Shown here piece after piece: positions 49,101 through 63,100 of a stretch of DNA of 64,000 nt. Positions within the stretch are counted from its first letter, which is position 1. Each line of letters begins with the position of its first letter. The stretch covers positions 186,001 to 250,000 of the forward strand of contig RCAB01000008.1 in NCBI GenBank assembly GCA_003640385.1. The letters are read 5' to 3'. Made by a program: the position numbers and the translations under genes. A model generated the notes under the pieces. It was not told the origin of the DNA and did not search any database. It saw nothing but the letters and a program-made list of their open reading frames with translations. This stretch comes from Setaria digitata (Eukaryota > Nematoda > Chromadorea > Rhabditida > Setariidae).

Positions 49101-49946
49101 TGCTTCAAAAGCGAAACATGAGCACTCATGATTGAGAACAAATGAAAAAAAGAAATGTTTGCAAAGCTAAGAAATATGTTGCTAGCGTTGATTATATGAT
49201 ATTCGTTTATGCCTGTCGCCATGATAATAATAACTAGCCACACTATCTGCAGAATAATTTAACATATACAATACAAGCCAAATCATTTGAAACTTTTAAA
49301 TCACAGTTTCCTACTTTAAGAAATGATACGCTGCTCATTCAAGTTCTTCAGGATTTGGCTAATTCATATCCCAATAATTAAATGGAAATAGGTGATCTGC
49401 AAATAATATGGCTTCAATGTCGTAAGAAGATATTTTAAGTTTACAGAGCTGAGGTAGAAAATTTGACTTCTGGCTGAAAAAAAAAAACTGCTACGATTAA
49501 TTAGCATTAGGCACTGATAAAGATTTGGCGTTTTCATGAACCCGAAAAGTGAATAAGTCTGGATGAGATACCCAGCTAAAAAGAATGACGATAAATTTAT
49601 GAAAATGGAAATATAAAGAAGTTTTGTAATTATAAAGGTCCACAATATTACCCAGATCCTATTAAAAATTTATTCATTCTTATTTCTGGCCTGTAGATAC
49701 ATTTATTCTCATTTGAAAATAAATAGCAGTTCTTAACTTAAAATGTGGAAAATCACATGATTTCAGTTCCAAGATGACAAAGCTTAGAATTCAGCCAGAC
49801 CTCACCTTTTTTTTTTTGAACACTTTTTAGGGATGATTCTGCGTTTTCTTTTTTTTGAAACTGTGTCGACTATAAGCTCTGAAATATGTTCGCTGCAAAA
49901 CAGTGGTATAAATAAGGATCAGTTTTAGGCTGTACAGAATGAAATT
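46151..49946. other. Gene-poor region downstream of the receptor-like gene
   Basis: AT-rich; no exon supported. I looked on the minus strand for kinase signatures (HRDx, DFG, APE) that would continue the receptor-like gene and saw none, though short exons could be missed by eye. Confidence 0.4.
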
Positions 49947-51275
49947 TCACGAATGGTCTTTTGAAGTTTCTTCTTGCAGCTGAAACCGACTGTTGCAGTT
50001 ATGGCCATAACAGCAGCAGAATGTACTCATGTCAGCAACACATTTGCGCTGTTCACAATTGTTCATCGATATCTGTAATCATTGCTGAGTGGATCATTTA
50101 CTGAGATTGGTCGAGACAATTTTCCAACTTTTCTTGCTTTTTACAGATATTTTCGTCGATTTCATGTGATGCTGGTAGAGTTCTTCGACTCATCACTGTT
50201 TGTAATTGCTGTGGGAGCTCAAGATAGGAAACTGGAGGAAACATAGTGATTTTTGAGGAATATCTCAAGTCCATCCCTTTTCCTACTTCTTTTTCTCCTT
50301 GTTCTTAGTTAATGTGAATATCGTTGCTAATTGAGGAAGGAACTGTTTTGAAATCCATGCCTTCGCAGGAAAGTAAAGCGCTTTCTTGCTAAGACAGGAA
50401 GGTAAAAATAAGCTTACCGCTTGCTGCACCCAACAGTCCTGCACAAGTGCTTCGTTTTTCATATTCCAAACTGCATAACATCCTACACGCATGTCATCTG
50501 ATGGTGGTCGGTAGCATCGTTTCATCTATAATTTAGTAACTAGTAAGCAAATTGCTTATCCATTTACTGTGTGACATGAAAATAACGAATAGAGAAGGTA
50601 ATCAGAATGAGGAAGACACAAACCACAGATCCTCCGCCGAGCAAACTTTTCCGGCACTTCACATATTCTCGTCCGTGAGCATCGAAACTTGTGAGGTGCT
50701 GAGTGGCAGATTGCAAGCGATGTCGACGCAGCAGTCTTGAAATGTTTTACAATTGTGAGCGCATGCAATCACTTTGACGATAATAGGTAGCGAACTATGA
50801 AAACAAGGTTCCTTCCTCCCCTCATCTTGGAAATTTGATCAAAACATTCCGACCTGAAGTTTCAAAGATTTCCGTTCTGTTGTTGAAAGCTGTGAATTCA
50901 AATTTCAAGTCAGGTTTGCAGCAAGATCTAGTCAGAACACGAAGTGTGAAATACACGAGTTCCCCTGGAAATTACGGTATGGAAGGAGCATCGCTAGTGG
51001 GAGATAAAAACAGGATTTGATGATTTGTCGGGAGGGAATGGGAGGAGTGAGTATACAAAAGAGAGTGAGAAAAACCTTCTAGCCTACCGATGTGTCCTGT
51101 GATGTCGGGTGTTCTGTTTTGCACGCTCCAGGAAACTATCAATCAAATCGGACACATCCAATTCGTCATCATCCGCTACCGTATTCCGGCTCAAAGACTT
51201 CGTCTGTAGCAGATTGGTTGAGCACAGTAGGATAAGGACAAGTACTTTGGACAAAGTTGATGCTAATGATGCCAT
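49947..51275 (-). CDS. Secreted activin/TGF-beta type II receptor ectodomain-like protein
   Basis: Four exons whose phases join exactly: 51275-51088 (ends phase 2), 50735-50663, 50525-50418 and 50072-49947 (TGA); about 164 residues. Exon 1 encodes a clear signal peptide ('LSKVLVLILLCSTNLL') and an acidic, then basic pro-like segment. Exons 3-4 carry the activin-receptor three-finger pattern: 'RCYRPP', 'GCYAVWNMKNEALVQDCW', 'NCEQRKC' and the hallmark 'FCCCYGHNCN'. In DAF-4/ACVR2 receptors this module is followed by a membrane segment and kinase; here the frame stops about a dozen residues later. Alternatively the last exon uses the donor gtgaaa overlapping the stop, and the kinase exons lie in 42-49.9 kb unrecognised. 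The ectodomain call is good; exons 1 and 2 belonging to it, and the soluble form, are inference. Confidence 0.6.
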
Positions 51276-54200
51276 TGCGGATTAATTAACAACGACACTG
51301 CAATAATTGCCATCATAATTAATAGGGTATCAGAAGTCTGATCTAACGAAGATTCCGATGCTCAATCAAACGTGACCAACGATAAACAATTCGAATAAAA
51401 TATTACGAGTTGTAGTGTCTGTACGTGTTTGTCTGTCTGTGGGTGTTTGTCCAAATGTGCACATGTGTGTGTCTATTCATATGGACTTTCAGATTGTCAA
51501 CAAGTTAAAATGCAAAATAGAGTTTTGTCCTTTTATGTGTAGTGCACTTTAAAGGGCATTTTAAAACGCAGATGAAAAAGGGGAAAAAGTGCTACTGTGG
51601 TTCAACTCTGTTATATCCCTCTAGAAAAGAATTTTCGCGCCTCCTTCACGTAGACCATCAAAGTGAACCTTTTGATTGGTTTGTTTTTGAATGAATACGT
51701 CAACTCTAAACTAACTTACAATCAATTCATTTCGCTTTGTTTTTGATGTCTCTTCGGAACTTACAGACTTGTTTTCATTTTAATTCTGCCCTAATTTCTA
51801 TACAACTGCAAGTAGTTGTGTTAGTCGATATACCTGCATATTTAACACATTGTACTCTTGACACCTTAAGCAAACCTCTCTTACTTTTTTACTTGCTCTC
51901 GAGTCCAGCTAACCAGCCGATCTATAGGCGGTAATTTAGTGCTCGAAAATATAATCATTTCCTTAGAACAAGAAGTACTAATGAATTGGTTTTTTCCTAT
52001 GATCAAGTAACTAGATACAATATACTGCAGCGGATTCTGTCTAACAGAGATGGGGATATAAGAACAGGTCGGAAAAGAGTTGCGTCACCGATTAGATTGT
52101 TAAGTACGAATATTCCATCAAGCATAGTTTATACTAACAAGCGTTCTGTGGTCGAGAATGACAGCAGCTACACACGGACGGCGGACAGCGTATTCTCGCT
52201 TCTAACAATCCACCTGGATGGAAAGTGCGCTTTGCTTAGAATAATGCGTAGGAAAGCTGTGAGCAAACGAATACTGTAAGATAGGAGCGGTTGAAGGTGC
52301 GGAGGAGGAAAATGAGGTAAGGGCGACCTGGGAGAAACGGAGGTCAGGCAACGACAGACTACCGGGGTCAAGCGACAAGAGCAGAGTTGTTAGTTAGGAA
52401 CAAACATTGTTGGAGGGGGTGGCAGTAAGAAGACCCCACTCCCATGAAGCAGTACACATAGACAGACACGAACGGACAGACACAGACACACCTCCTACAA
52501 TGAACTCGTAAAAAACGAGGAACAGAGGAAGGGGGCGGAGCAGGGTAGGAGCGGAGCAGTAGGTAGGCTGGAGTGGAGCAACGACCCGGACGACAACTGT
52601 GACGAGGAGCGGCTGACCCCCCAGACATAACAAATCTTACCTGTCCGGTCGGTCGACCACCCACTACAAATAGTTTAATGGGTGGGGAGGGAGGAGAAAC
52701 GGAAATGACGAAATTCTCGAAGGTGGCTGAAGGGCCGTCTGAACAGGTGCTGTGGAGAGGAGGCGGAGGAGCTTGATAGGAATGAGTAAACACGATGACA
52801 TGACAGGGCAGCAGGAGACACCCGGAAGGAGACACCTACTGCCTCCTCCTCAGCTTGAAGTCCTCATCTGGCCTCGAAGCAGGTACCTCACACCTGCCCG
52901 CTGCTGTGTTTGTTCCCTGTCTGGTTCAGCTACGCTACTTGCCTGCACTGTAGGTGCATTCGTACGTCATCCATACCAGACCAATGAATCAGTTCTGTCA
53001 CCTTCCTCCTGATTGGTCTGCTGAACATTCGAAATTGAGTCTCCGTTCCTAAGCCTTCTTTCTGACCTTCATTTCCACGCCTCTCTGAGATTGCTTCGGA
53101 ATTCCAGAAGTGAACATCAGTGCAATGCAGTGTTGAAATGTCCTGAGCCGGAAGCACTTGCTGCGATTGTATAAACAATTTTAGCTGATAATGTGTGAAC
53201 ACTTCAGCCAAATCAGTGTGTTACACAAGGAACACTACTATCACTGAGTAAGAATTACTTTCAAAAGAAGAAACAAGGAGAAGGATCGATCAGCGGCACT
53301 TTGAAAATACTACTTCGCTACGTGTGTTTGGAACCAAAATTATCAACTGTTGCATCAGTTGACGTAATACGATCTTACAAATCAGCTTTGGGAAAATTTT
53401 CTCGGCGAGATGGTTGTGCAAGGCATCAAAGATGACTGGTAACATCTCAGTGGTGCTGATAATAACAATTTATCACTACACAGCAAGTTAGAAGCAAAAA
53501 TTCATAGAAACAGCACAGTAACTGGTTAATTAATATTTGCACAATTATGAAAAGGAATGAGAGATGATAAAGGTAGAAAAATGAAAGCCAGTTCTTCACG
53601 CTAAAAATGATGCTGCACAACTTTATTTTTGGACCTAATGTAATCACTTCAGCCATGTGAGAAGGAGCCTACTTTACTTCCATCAGAACTGATTAAAGTA
53701 GCCTCAAGTTGGCTGTTCCTGTAGCATCTCACTGGTCCTCCCTGTTATGCTCTAATCAATCTGCTAGCTGCAGGTGGTTCTGTGACTCTCAACTCTAATA
53801 TAATATAAGCTATTATATATACTCCAAATATGCATGAACGTTTGTGAGGAGCCTAAGTTTAGCCAAGATTGAAGCCCCTATTAAAGTATGAGAGTATATA
53901 TAATCACTCTCATACTTTGTTATCTTAGATCGCTTATTTTTCTATAATATATGGAATAGAAGCAAGTGGTCTGAAATATCAAACACAATGCTTTTTATTC
54001 ATCAGAATTTCTTGGAGGTGGAGAATTAAATTTCGAAAAATGCGGTCAAAAAAATCTTCAGAAAATCGCAAGGTGAGCGTCGTCAACACAAAGTACATGT
54101 TTCAAGTCTAGACTTCCCTCCTACTCTCATATACCCAAAGACAAAAAAACATTTGCAGGATCATAAATCATTCGCATATAAACAACTTAAAAAACCTTTC

Positions 54201-56973
54201 TTTAAAAATAATTTCTATATTAATAAACAGGTTCCACTACCAATTTTTCACCTAAATATTGAAAACGGATGCAATGGAGAAAAGTATGTGAAATTCAGGA
54301 AGTGACTGCCATCCTGCCACTTTCTGGATAGCATAAAAAAAAAATTCTTTGAAGAAGGACCTGTGAATGGCAATCCAGACGGCTTCAATCAATTTCTGCA
54401 AAAATTCATTTATATAAAATTTTTCGTCAGTTTTTTTAAATAAGTATTTTCAAGTTTTTAATTATTACACAAGTTTGAAACACATGTCACTAAATCTGTT
54501 AAGTAACACGTCGGAAATAGGTCAAAAACTAACATGCAATGACCAATAATGTAATGTCAAAAAGAATAGATTATTAGTCTAACGAGCCCTTCAAAGCTGA
54601 TTGAAAGTAAATTCTTTGAGCATAACTAAAACTCTTGAAGACTATAGAAACGAAAACTATAGAAGCCGCCTCACTTGCTCAATCCTTCGCTTCCTTCTCA
54701 CTTTGTCTTGAAGTGATTTTAATATTATACTGAGGGGAAACTTAACCTTTCTGTAGTGAGCGAATTGAAGTCATAATTTTTTTACAATAAATTAAATTTA
54801 AAGATCCGGTTCGAATAGAAATGGGTGGTTTTCAGTACCTCCGGTGGTACTGTTGTTGTTGTGGTATTGCTGAATAATTTACACTGTTCAGGTGAAATAC
54901 TGCATACCTCCATGGGTGACGAAAAGGGACAAATGAGAATAGCTGTTCGTGTGTGTTAGGTGAGACGGTGAAGACGAATTCTGAGATAAGGAAAAGTCAA
55001 AGCTTGTTTTTGTGTCCTATTATCTAACAGAAAGACATGAAGTTGAAGTAAATATGGTGCTCGAATGGATTAAATAGGACAAACAAAAACTTTAGGAGGA
55101 TAGTCTCTCAAACTCATAAATCGTTAACTGCTAGTGACATTTCTAAAGGACCGTTAGAATCAAGAAATGCTCTTTTTGAGCAAAGATGTTCAGCCGAATA
55201 ACGAATGATCTTCCTAAGAATCAGAGACGTGATGTCTTCTGCCTTCTGCGTCTGAATGACCTGCTTTAGACGTCTCCAGCAACCGTTGCTTCTGTATCAG
55301 TAGCAAGTTCCAATATCAATCAGCGAGATTAGAGCCGTTGAACTGACTCAAGCTTCCTTCAACACAACAGCTGCACTACAGGAACTCAAAGCAATCAGTC
55401 GCTTATTGCTGCTTATACAGACAGACCAATGTGCAAACAAGAATTGTTGATTCAGAGAGTCGTTTACTGATAATCATTCATTGAAGCTGTTGTCTGACAG
55501 ACAGATTTTGAAGGCGCTTTGCAACAGATGACTGATTGCAAGCCTGCATGTTTCTGAAAAGTGGCCATGCGCAGTGTTGTCGCAACATATCTCTGGTTAC
55601 TCCGTTATCAGTGACAATCTTCACACGAAAGGAAGGGACTGCCAGAAGCAACGGATAAAGTGAGGTATTTGAATACAACAAGAAACACACAGCTCTGAAC
55701 TCGACATTCAACAACAGATGTGGCGGTTGTACCTGCATAACTGGACACTGCCCAATAAGTAATGGTCATCAGAGATGTCGTTGTGTGAGAGAAATGTTGC
55801 CTTTGAAGTATGTGAAGTCCTACTGAAGTCAGTTTTATAGGAAGCAAAAGTACTCTCGTAGCGGAATTGACTCTTTGCCAAAAAGTTCAAGCCAAAGATT
55901 AGGAGGAGACTGCTCATCGAGAATGCTATCTCATCCAATCCATCTCTTTGCATCTTTCGTCGTTCACGATGCCAAACAACAATCTCCTTTGCTGATACTT
56001 AGATAGTTTAATCTTTTTTCTACAATCATTCGTCCCGAGTACTAGAACCATCTCAAACGTTGATCTCTTGCGTATACATGAACAGATGCAGAGGTAGGAA
56101 TTATTCGGCGCACTGCCTGCTGCGTGATAGGAAAGATATCGAGGCGGTTAATAGGTTGAAGGGAGGTGAAGTCGTGAATGACGCAATGTTTTGTTGCACA
56201 GAGTGGAAACAATCGGATCGGAGACGAGGTGGGGAAGGAAGGTAGCATCGCCAAGGGCGGTTGCGGAGGAAGCGGGTCGAACGACATACAGATGGCACTA
56301 TGAATTCGGTTTCGGACAACAAAAGGACATCTCTGTGACAAGTTGAGAATGAGCAGCTAGTCAACTCCCGAACTGGCTTCCGCCATTCGCTATCAAGGCC
56401 GCGTAACTGATAAACAGTCATCGTATTTCCAACGTTCACTTCAGCGTTATTGTTAAGAAAAGTTGAATAAGCTTCAATTTGTCCATCGCAAACAGTAAAA
56501 TAGACGAAATTAAATTCACTTATGTATAGCTACGCGTGATCCAAGCAGTTTCTGGACGTTTGACAAGTAAACGAAAATAACAGTAAGAGTTTCAGCTTCT
56601 CTACCCTTTCAACTGCTAGCATGCAAGGCTATGTGCGAGCTTAGCACCAGCTATGTATTGAGAAACTAATTATCAAATTACCTCACTTCTTTTCTCTGTA
56701 TCACGGAAAAGCTTCGAAAAACAACCAGAACCTAAGATCAGTTGCTGTGCAATCCTCATCGACTTTCAGAAACCAATCGGTTGCGACAAAATTTTGTGAC
56801 GCGATATCACATTGGAATTCATTGATAAAACTTCGAGTTTTTTAACTTCAGAATATACACTGAAGTCCTTGCTTTAATATTTCACAAGCATCTTCAAAAG
56901 TTCAAAGCGCCATAATTGATGATAGCAAGACGGAATCACATCAAAGCATCAACCATTTACAACAATACAGGAA
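51276..56973. other. Gene-poor region with a GC-rich island near 52.1-53.0 kb
   Basis: Between about 52.1 and 53.0 kb the sequence is purine-rich and much more GC-rich than elsewhere; both strands are open for long stretches and yield Pro/Arg/Ser-rich translations, typical of GC-rich non-coding DNA. A similar milder patch lies at 56.1-56.4 kb. A T/G-rich simple stretch (gtgtttgtctgtctgtgggt) starts near 51426. No gene is supported. Confidence 0.4.
53883..53918. repeat. Perfect 13-bp inverted repeat (hairpin)
   Basis: Arms 53883-53895 (aaagtatgagagt) and 53906-53918 (its exact complement) flank a 10-base AT loop. The stem could form a hairpin in DNA or RNA. Too short for a typical microRNA precursor; it may be the core of a small inverted-repeat element. 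Confidence 0.7.
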
Positions 56974-57171
56974 ATGTCTTTGATGAACTTATGTTTCCAA
57001 GCATATAATATTCCTCATGTTTTATGCTCTTCAGCGTTACCAAAATCAGGCATAAAAACTTTATCGGATGCAGAAAAGCTGACCGTAAAACATTTGAAGC
57101 TGAAGACTAAAAATTATTTAATGAATGCTGTGTTCCTACCACAAGAAGAGTTCTACATTCACGATGAATAA
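56974..57171 (+). CDS. Hypothetical short frame or terminal exon
   Basis: Sixty-five codons from ATG to TAA, preceded by an acceptor-like sequence (acaatacag, ending at 56970). The product is mixed in composition, with a Lys-rich centre ('KLTVKHLKLKTKNYL') and an acidic end. No family recognised and no upstream exon found. Confidence 0.25.
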   Translation: MSLMNLCFQAYNIPHVLCSSALPKSGIKTLSDAEKLTVKHLKLKTKNYLMNAVFLPQEEFYIHDE

Positions 57172-60100
57172 CAAAAGAAAGTACCAGTACCAATTTATAA
57201 AGAAGAACGGATATTTTTGTCTGGACTTCTATTTAATCATATTTTAATCATTTATTTAATTGTTTTCTTCTACTATCACTTTTGATTTCAAGACCTTTTC
57301 TGTTTGATTCAAATTAGAATAATTAGATTTTAAGAAAATATTATATTTGAAGAGCTTTCTACTTGAAGAAAAAACAAAAATAAATTTTTTCTGTTTGTAC
57401 AGTTATCGAGTCTGCAACAAATGTTACTATGAAAGCACACAGACCATACATATTCACAGGTTTCGGTTTGTTCTTATCTGACTTATAAATAATTCAGATT
57501 GTGCTCCGCTTTTTTTTCGATATAGAAAAATTCTTAGACCTCACTGATTTTTAAACAATTGGGCTGCAGATTCTGCGAATTTAACATTCATAAAATCATT
57601 TTGAAATCTCTTAATGCTAGTTTCATTTTCTGTCCTTTCATTGCACGTGGTATGCTAGCCCATAGAACATGCCTAGAACTAATATTAAGTAATTATAATG
57701 GATATAATACGGCTAAATAGTGATATATCTATTTAGCATGAGACTTGCCTAGTTTGTTTGTAAAAAGAGAAAGAATGGCGGAAGGCTTAACAGTAACGGT
57801 ATTTAGGGATTTGGAAAGAAGGGAAAGAGGGAAGAGGGACAAATACTTAAGAGTGTCAGAAAGCATCATCGTATCACTTTATGGTTCGCCCAGCCAGCTC
57901 CTGTTTTTCATTTAAACTAGAGGAACTAATGATTAATGCATCATGGAAAACAAGCAAATGGAGAACAGAAATGTTCAAGTTTAACTTTATCATTAAGTGT
58001 GTCAGCGAAGTCAAATCTCTTTTATATTAATATTTGGAATGGCAAAGAACAGATAGGGGCAGTTAAATGGGCCACCTAACAACCTTCTTCCGTCGTCCCA
58101 GCATACCAATCTCCTAACATTAGTGGATATTGGTCAAGGCTTTTCTATTTCCTGTCGACAACAGTATCCACTTATTGTCCCCCTCTTCACTTCTTCATCC
58201 AATCCATTTTCAAACCACATTTGCATATAATTCCAACAACGACATGGCAGAAGAGTAATGCCATCAAGCAATTGCACAATGCATTAATCTAAAATGTTCT
58301 GTCCAGCGATTACTGTATTACACGAACTCTTGTTCTTTCTGTCCACATTGCTACTGCATACATATTCAAAACTTTATTTCATCAGCTACCTGACACAATA
58401 AGTACCGTAATCGTTCGTTTCTTTTGCTCCGTTTTATGTTTATTGAAAGACTGAAACAACGAGTAAGCAGCTATAGAATAGAAAGATTCGGAGATATAAA
58501 GACCTACATTTCTAATTGAAAATGACCTTCGGCATGGATAATCCAGAATTTTAGAAATTTCATTGGATAGAAGCTGCGAAAAGGTCATTCTAAGTATCCA
58601 CCATTTTCCCCAATTTCCATTTGAATGGGTAATATTAAGTGCTACTGCATTTTTTCTGTTGCTTCTCATCAACATTCTTCTAATACCAATATGAGATTAA
58701 GACTTTTATTCTTACTGATTTTATTATTTTTTTATGTTTTCAGTCACTTTTTCACGTTTGATTCTTTTCCTTAAGCTAGGCTATCAACATTCGCTGATTT
58801 GATAATCTTTCCTACGCATATCTAAGATTCGATCTTTATCTTGCTGGATCTAATTCTATGACTGCTTAGTGTCTCTTGTACCATACCACTTCACTTTTAT
58901 CAGTATTGTAGTACAAAAGTACCAAAGCTTACTTTCATTTCAGATCTGCTGCACCTGTTATAGCCAATGTGCTCCATCAGTTCGATGCATCAATAAAGAC
59001 TTCTTCATTCGGGTTTAGGTATTTCAACAAAAGATATGCCTGATTCTGATCCAGTCTTCTTTATCGGAATAAATTTGGCCTTTAGGAAACACGCATTTCA
59101 TTTGCCACCATTTCAAAGCAAAGCAGTTGTAAGGGTAAAATGCGGGGAGGGAGTGGGAACGATCATAGCAAATTCAAGAAGAGTCGTGTTGCTGAGAACG
59201 GCAGGCACGGATAAGCCAAGATCGAGACAGGAAACGAATTAAGTGACAGTTTAACTTTTTGTACTAAATTAAAATGTTAAAAATTTGCTTTCTGATATGC
59301 ATAATTAAATCATTTTTATCTTTGTTAATCCTTGATTCTTTCGTGTTTATTATTACATTGAAATGTCATTAACATTAATACTATTTTATTCTTCTCTTTA
59401 CTGCTTAAACAATTCCAAATTTCATGTTGACTGAAACGGGAAACAATTAAGATTAGATTTTCTTGGCTAATTTACAACCTATAAAAGACCAATACTCCTT
59501 ACTGCGATTAAAAAAATACTTCGCAGCAGTTTTGTAATTTGAAATTTTGCAAACCGAATAAAATTGGTAATGCTTAATTAGTAATTATCATATTTGTTTG
59601 AATCGAATCTCATATCATATATTCAGAAATTGAGGAACTTCATTAAAGGTTTAACACCACCTAGTAGTGGTCCAATGATATCACATTTTAAACCCTTTGA
59701 TTACATATTGCAGTGATTGGCCGAAGTTAATTTACTTAAATAGATGGACGATAACGGACTGTACTGTTCAGTAGCATTTTAGTTCGCACATTGCTTTGCG
59801 TCAAGTTAATTGCTGGAAAAGATCACTGCTTAAAGAAATCGGAAATAATGAAGACAAATAGAAAGAAGGTGTTGTGATTCGTATGATTCATAATTTCATC
59901 AGCAATGGAATGACTGATTGGATTAAGACACCATACTGAGGATTATTTCGTTAAGTGGCACATGAAGGAAACTGTTGAACATGTCATTTTAAACTGTCCG
60001 AAATGAAGAATGACCGTCGAGTGCAACGCCTCATAACTGTAAGGACAGTCCAATATAAAGTGGTAAATAAAAGTTCCATAAACCAAATGCCGTTGAAATT

Positions 60101-63100
60101 TTTTACTTAAAAACTGTCATTTGAAGTGTTTCAGAACGGTCGCAAGGTGCAATTTGAATAAAAATGGAGGCGACGCGTATTATATGAAACAGACAGACTT
60201 TTGTAAATGAATACTAAATAAATTGCTCGGCTTATTAAAATGACTGTTACTGCTTATTCTAGAAGAAACTGACTAACCCATTCCCTCATAAAAGTTTGTT
60301 TTTTAATCATTTGATAGGAGATAGAACTACTTCACAAAAACTTAACTCTTAATATATGATAGAAAATAATGCTAATTGAATAAACCTGAAAAAAAGAGAA
60401 ATAGAAATCTATTTGTAAACAAAATTTCGCTTAATTTCAAAGAATTATATAAAATAAGGCTTTAAAAAAAAGAAAAACTAATTTACATCTGAAATAATTT
60501 TGATTTGTAGGTAAACAACGAAGACTATACTAAAATTCTTTCAAAATCACAACTGCTATAAAAAATTATTTTGACAATTTTTTCGGTTTTTAAAAGATCA
60601 AGGACAATGAAGTACTTTTGTGAGAAAAACTTTAAGTTCAATGTCAGTGTACTTCTGCTTGCATTTCCAACCTAATCGCATTGGTAAAACTATTCTAGAC
60701 CACCCAGAAGTCAGTGATTCTAATAAGTAAACAAACAAATCAAATAGTAAAATTCCAGTAAAATCAGAAATAAAGCAGTTTTTTCTTGATATTTCGAAAT
60801 TCTGATCTTCTATGTTTCAAAACGCTTGATGCGGTTTCTCCTATCCAATCTTCTTTTTTCTTTTTAAGTTACAGATTTATTTCAGTTCATTCAATTGATA
60901 TTTACCGGCTATTTTCCGTCTTCTGGTATATCGTAAAACATTTCGTCCACTAATTTTACCATTATCGCAATTTCTTTTTTATGAGCAAAATTTCCAACCA
61001 GTAAAGTAGTTTAGTTATGATTTTAATATTACATATTTCTCTACGGCGCTCGCTATTCTAGAATTAAGAATTTCTCTTTATTGATAATCATTAGCATGTC
61101 ATATTAGGCGCATTATTTTCAATTCACATGCAAAATTTTATGAAATTTAAGTGGGTTTAGTTGGAGTAATTAAAGATAACAGAAAATAGCGATCATTAAA
61201 ATAGCGGTACATTGAGTGGAACATTTACCCTTAAGCTATAAAAGTTTTGAAAGGAAGAAACAAATAATGAGAATAGAAATGAAATCTTTTATGTCAATAT
61301 ATCTTATAAATCAAAGCGTTTGAGGAAAAGAAAAATGAGGAGCTCTGTATAAGAAGGAAAGGATTGGAAGAGCGATATGAAGTTCTTGGGGATTCGAGGC
61401 TAGGAATGAAGTTGATTCTATTTAATTTTTTTTTTTGTCTGATAGTTATATAAATGAATTTGCGGTGATGGTTCCTTATTTGCACTATTTGTTTGCCTAA
61501 CGAAACATCGTTGTTCTTTCTAATTTCAGTTATTTCTAATGCTGTTAAAACAATTTATTTTTCTTTTAACTGTTAGTGAAAATCTCTAATTGAGAGTTTA
61601 CGGAAGAAAAATTTTAATTCACCTCTTCTTATTTCTCAGCAGGTGATTCTTGCCCTGATAAAAGATCACAATATGCTTCATTTGTTATTATTATGTCAAC
61701 TACCCTTTTTTGGACCACCACCAAAACAGTACTTGATCATTTTTTTTTCTGACAATAAAAGATTTATCAGTGGTCTTAAGAATCGGAAGATTAGATGTCA
61801 AGTTATCAGTAGTTATGACGAAAATAAAGTGCTTAAAAAAATTTGCTTAGTAGATAGTCACGGTGAGACAATATCGAACCTCTGAAAAATATAAACGAAA
61901 TTCATCAGTACCTTACCATCAGAAGTACTTCATTGCTGTTTTCAAACACAGGTGTAAGGTAAAGTGAATGTGTCCTTTAGCACTGTTGTTGGAACACTAA
62001 AGACATTTACAGTTAAAATTCTATTCATCTGTGTTCCCCTTCACTAACAGCTAACACATCCGTATACTTCGATCATATTTGATTCTCAAAAGGTTGAAAG
62101 CTTTTTGTAAGCTTAAATTATGAAACAATGAATGAAGAACTTTGATAGACTATGAAATTATTATCATTGATAAGAAATAAGTGGTCAGACTGTCGATGAC
62201 GTTCGCGGTAATGATTGGGATCATCCCACTGACAACTTTATTGTTGACAGTACTGATAGGTACACGAAGAGATTGTAATTTCCTCAACGATAATATAATC
62301 ATATGTAGAAGAGAAAGAGCAGGCAAATATGTACAGATAGGAATGATGGCGTCTTCTCGTCGTGATACCAAACACTGTTAACCTCCAGCCGAAAACAGTG
62401 TCCGCAGATTGGTCATTATTGATATTTCTCATAATTTGGCTACTGAAGGAGAATGACTAACGAGTGAGGGAATAACTTGAGCAGATGAAAGAATAAAAAT
62501 ATATAATGATTAATTAGTTCCATCACTGAAATCCTTCTTTTCAGTTATGGAAGCTGCTGCTCCTTCCTCTGCATTAACAACCATTGTATCAGTTACCGAG
62601 CCTATAAAATTAGACTAATAAAAAATCATCACAGAAAAGCAATAATGAAATCAAAGATAACACTAGGACTTTTCTGATTTGCCGTTTTTAACGTGATTAA
62701 GGAGTATTGTGCGCTGACTTCCTATGCCATTAATTCCAATACCGTAATCTATTTCTTTTCTACATTTGATTTGTTGCGATGAACAGATGGAGAGAAGCCA
62801 AAATACTATAAAAACTTTTGATAAAGCGCTCCGTTGACTTGAGAACGTGTTATTTGTTATCATTCTGATCATTTTACTGTCTTATTTTTGTACGGATTTT
62901 GTTTAAAAATTCTTTTACCTAGATAACAAACAATCAAGGCGACTTTTGATTGATTGGATTCTTTAAATTACGTCAGAATACTGTAAATAAACCAGTCAAA
63001 AGCACATAACAGAAAAATTTTTTTCAATCACAGTTTAGTTACAAATAAAGATGTAACAAGGCAGAGTGGAGAGAGTCCATTGTGTTATAGAAGCTTTACT

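Noticed and set aside
49364..49645. Minus-strand frame considered as transmembrane exon of the receptor-like gene
   Set aside because: Composition is Phe/Leu/Tyr/Ser typical of T-rich non-coding DNA and it has no kinase-like continuation.
52368..52835. 155-codon minus-strand Pro/Ser/Cys-rich frame
   Set aside because: Lies in the GC-rich island where several frames are open on both strands; no domain or splice sites supporting it.
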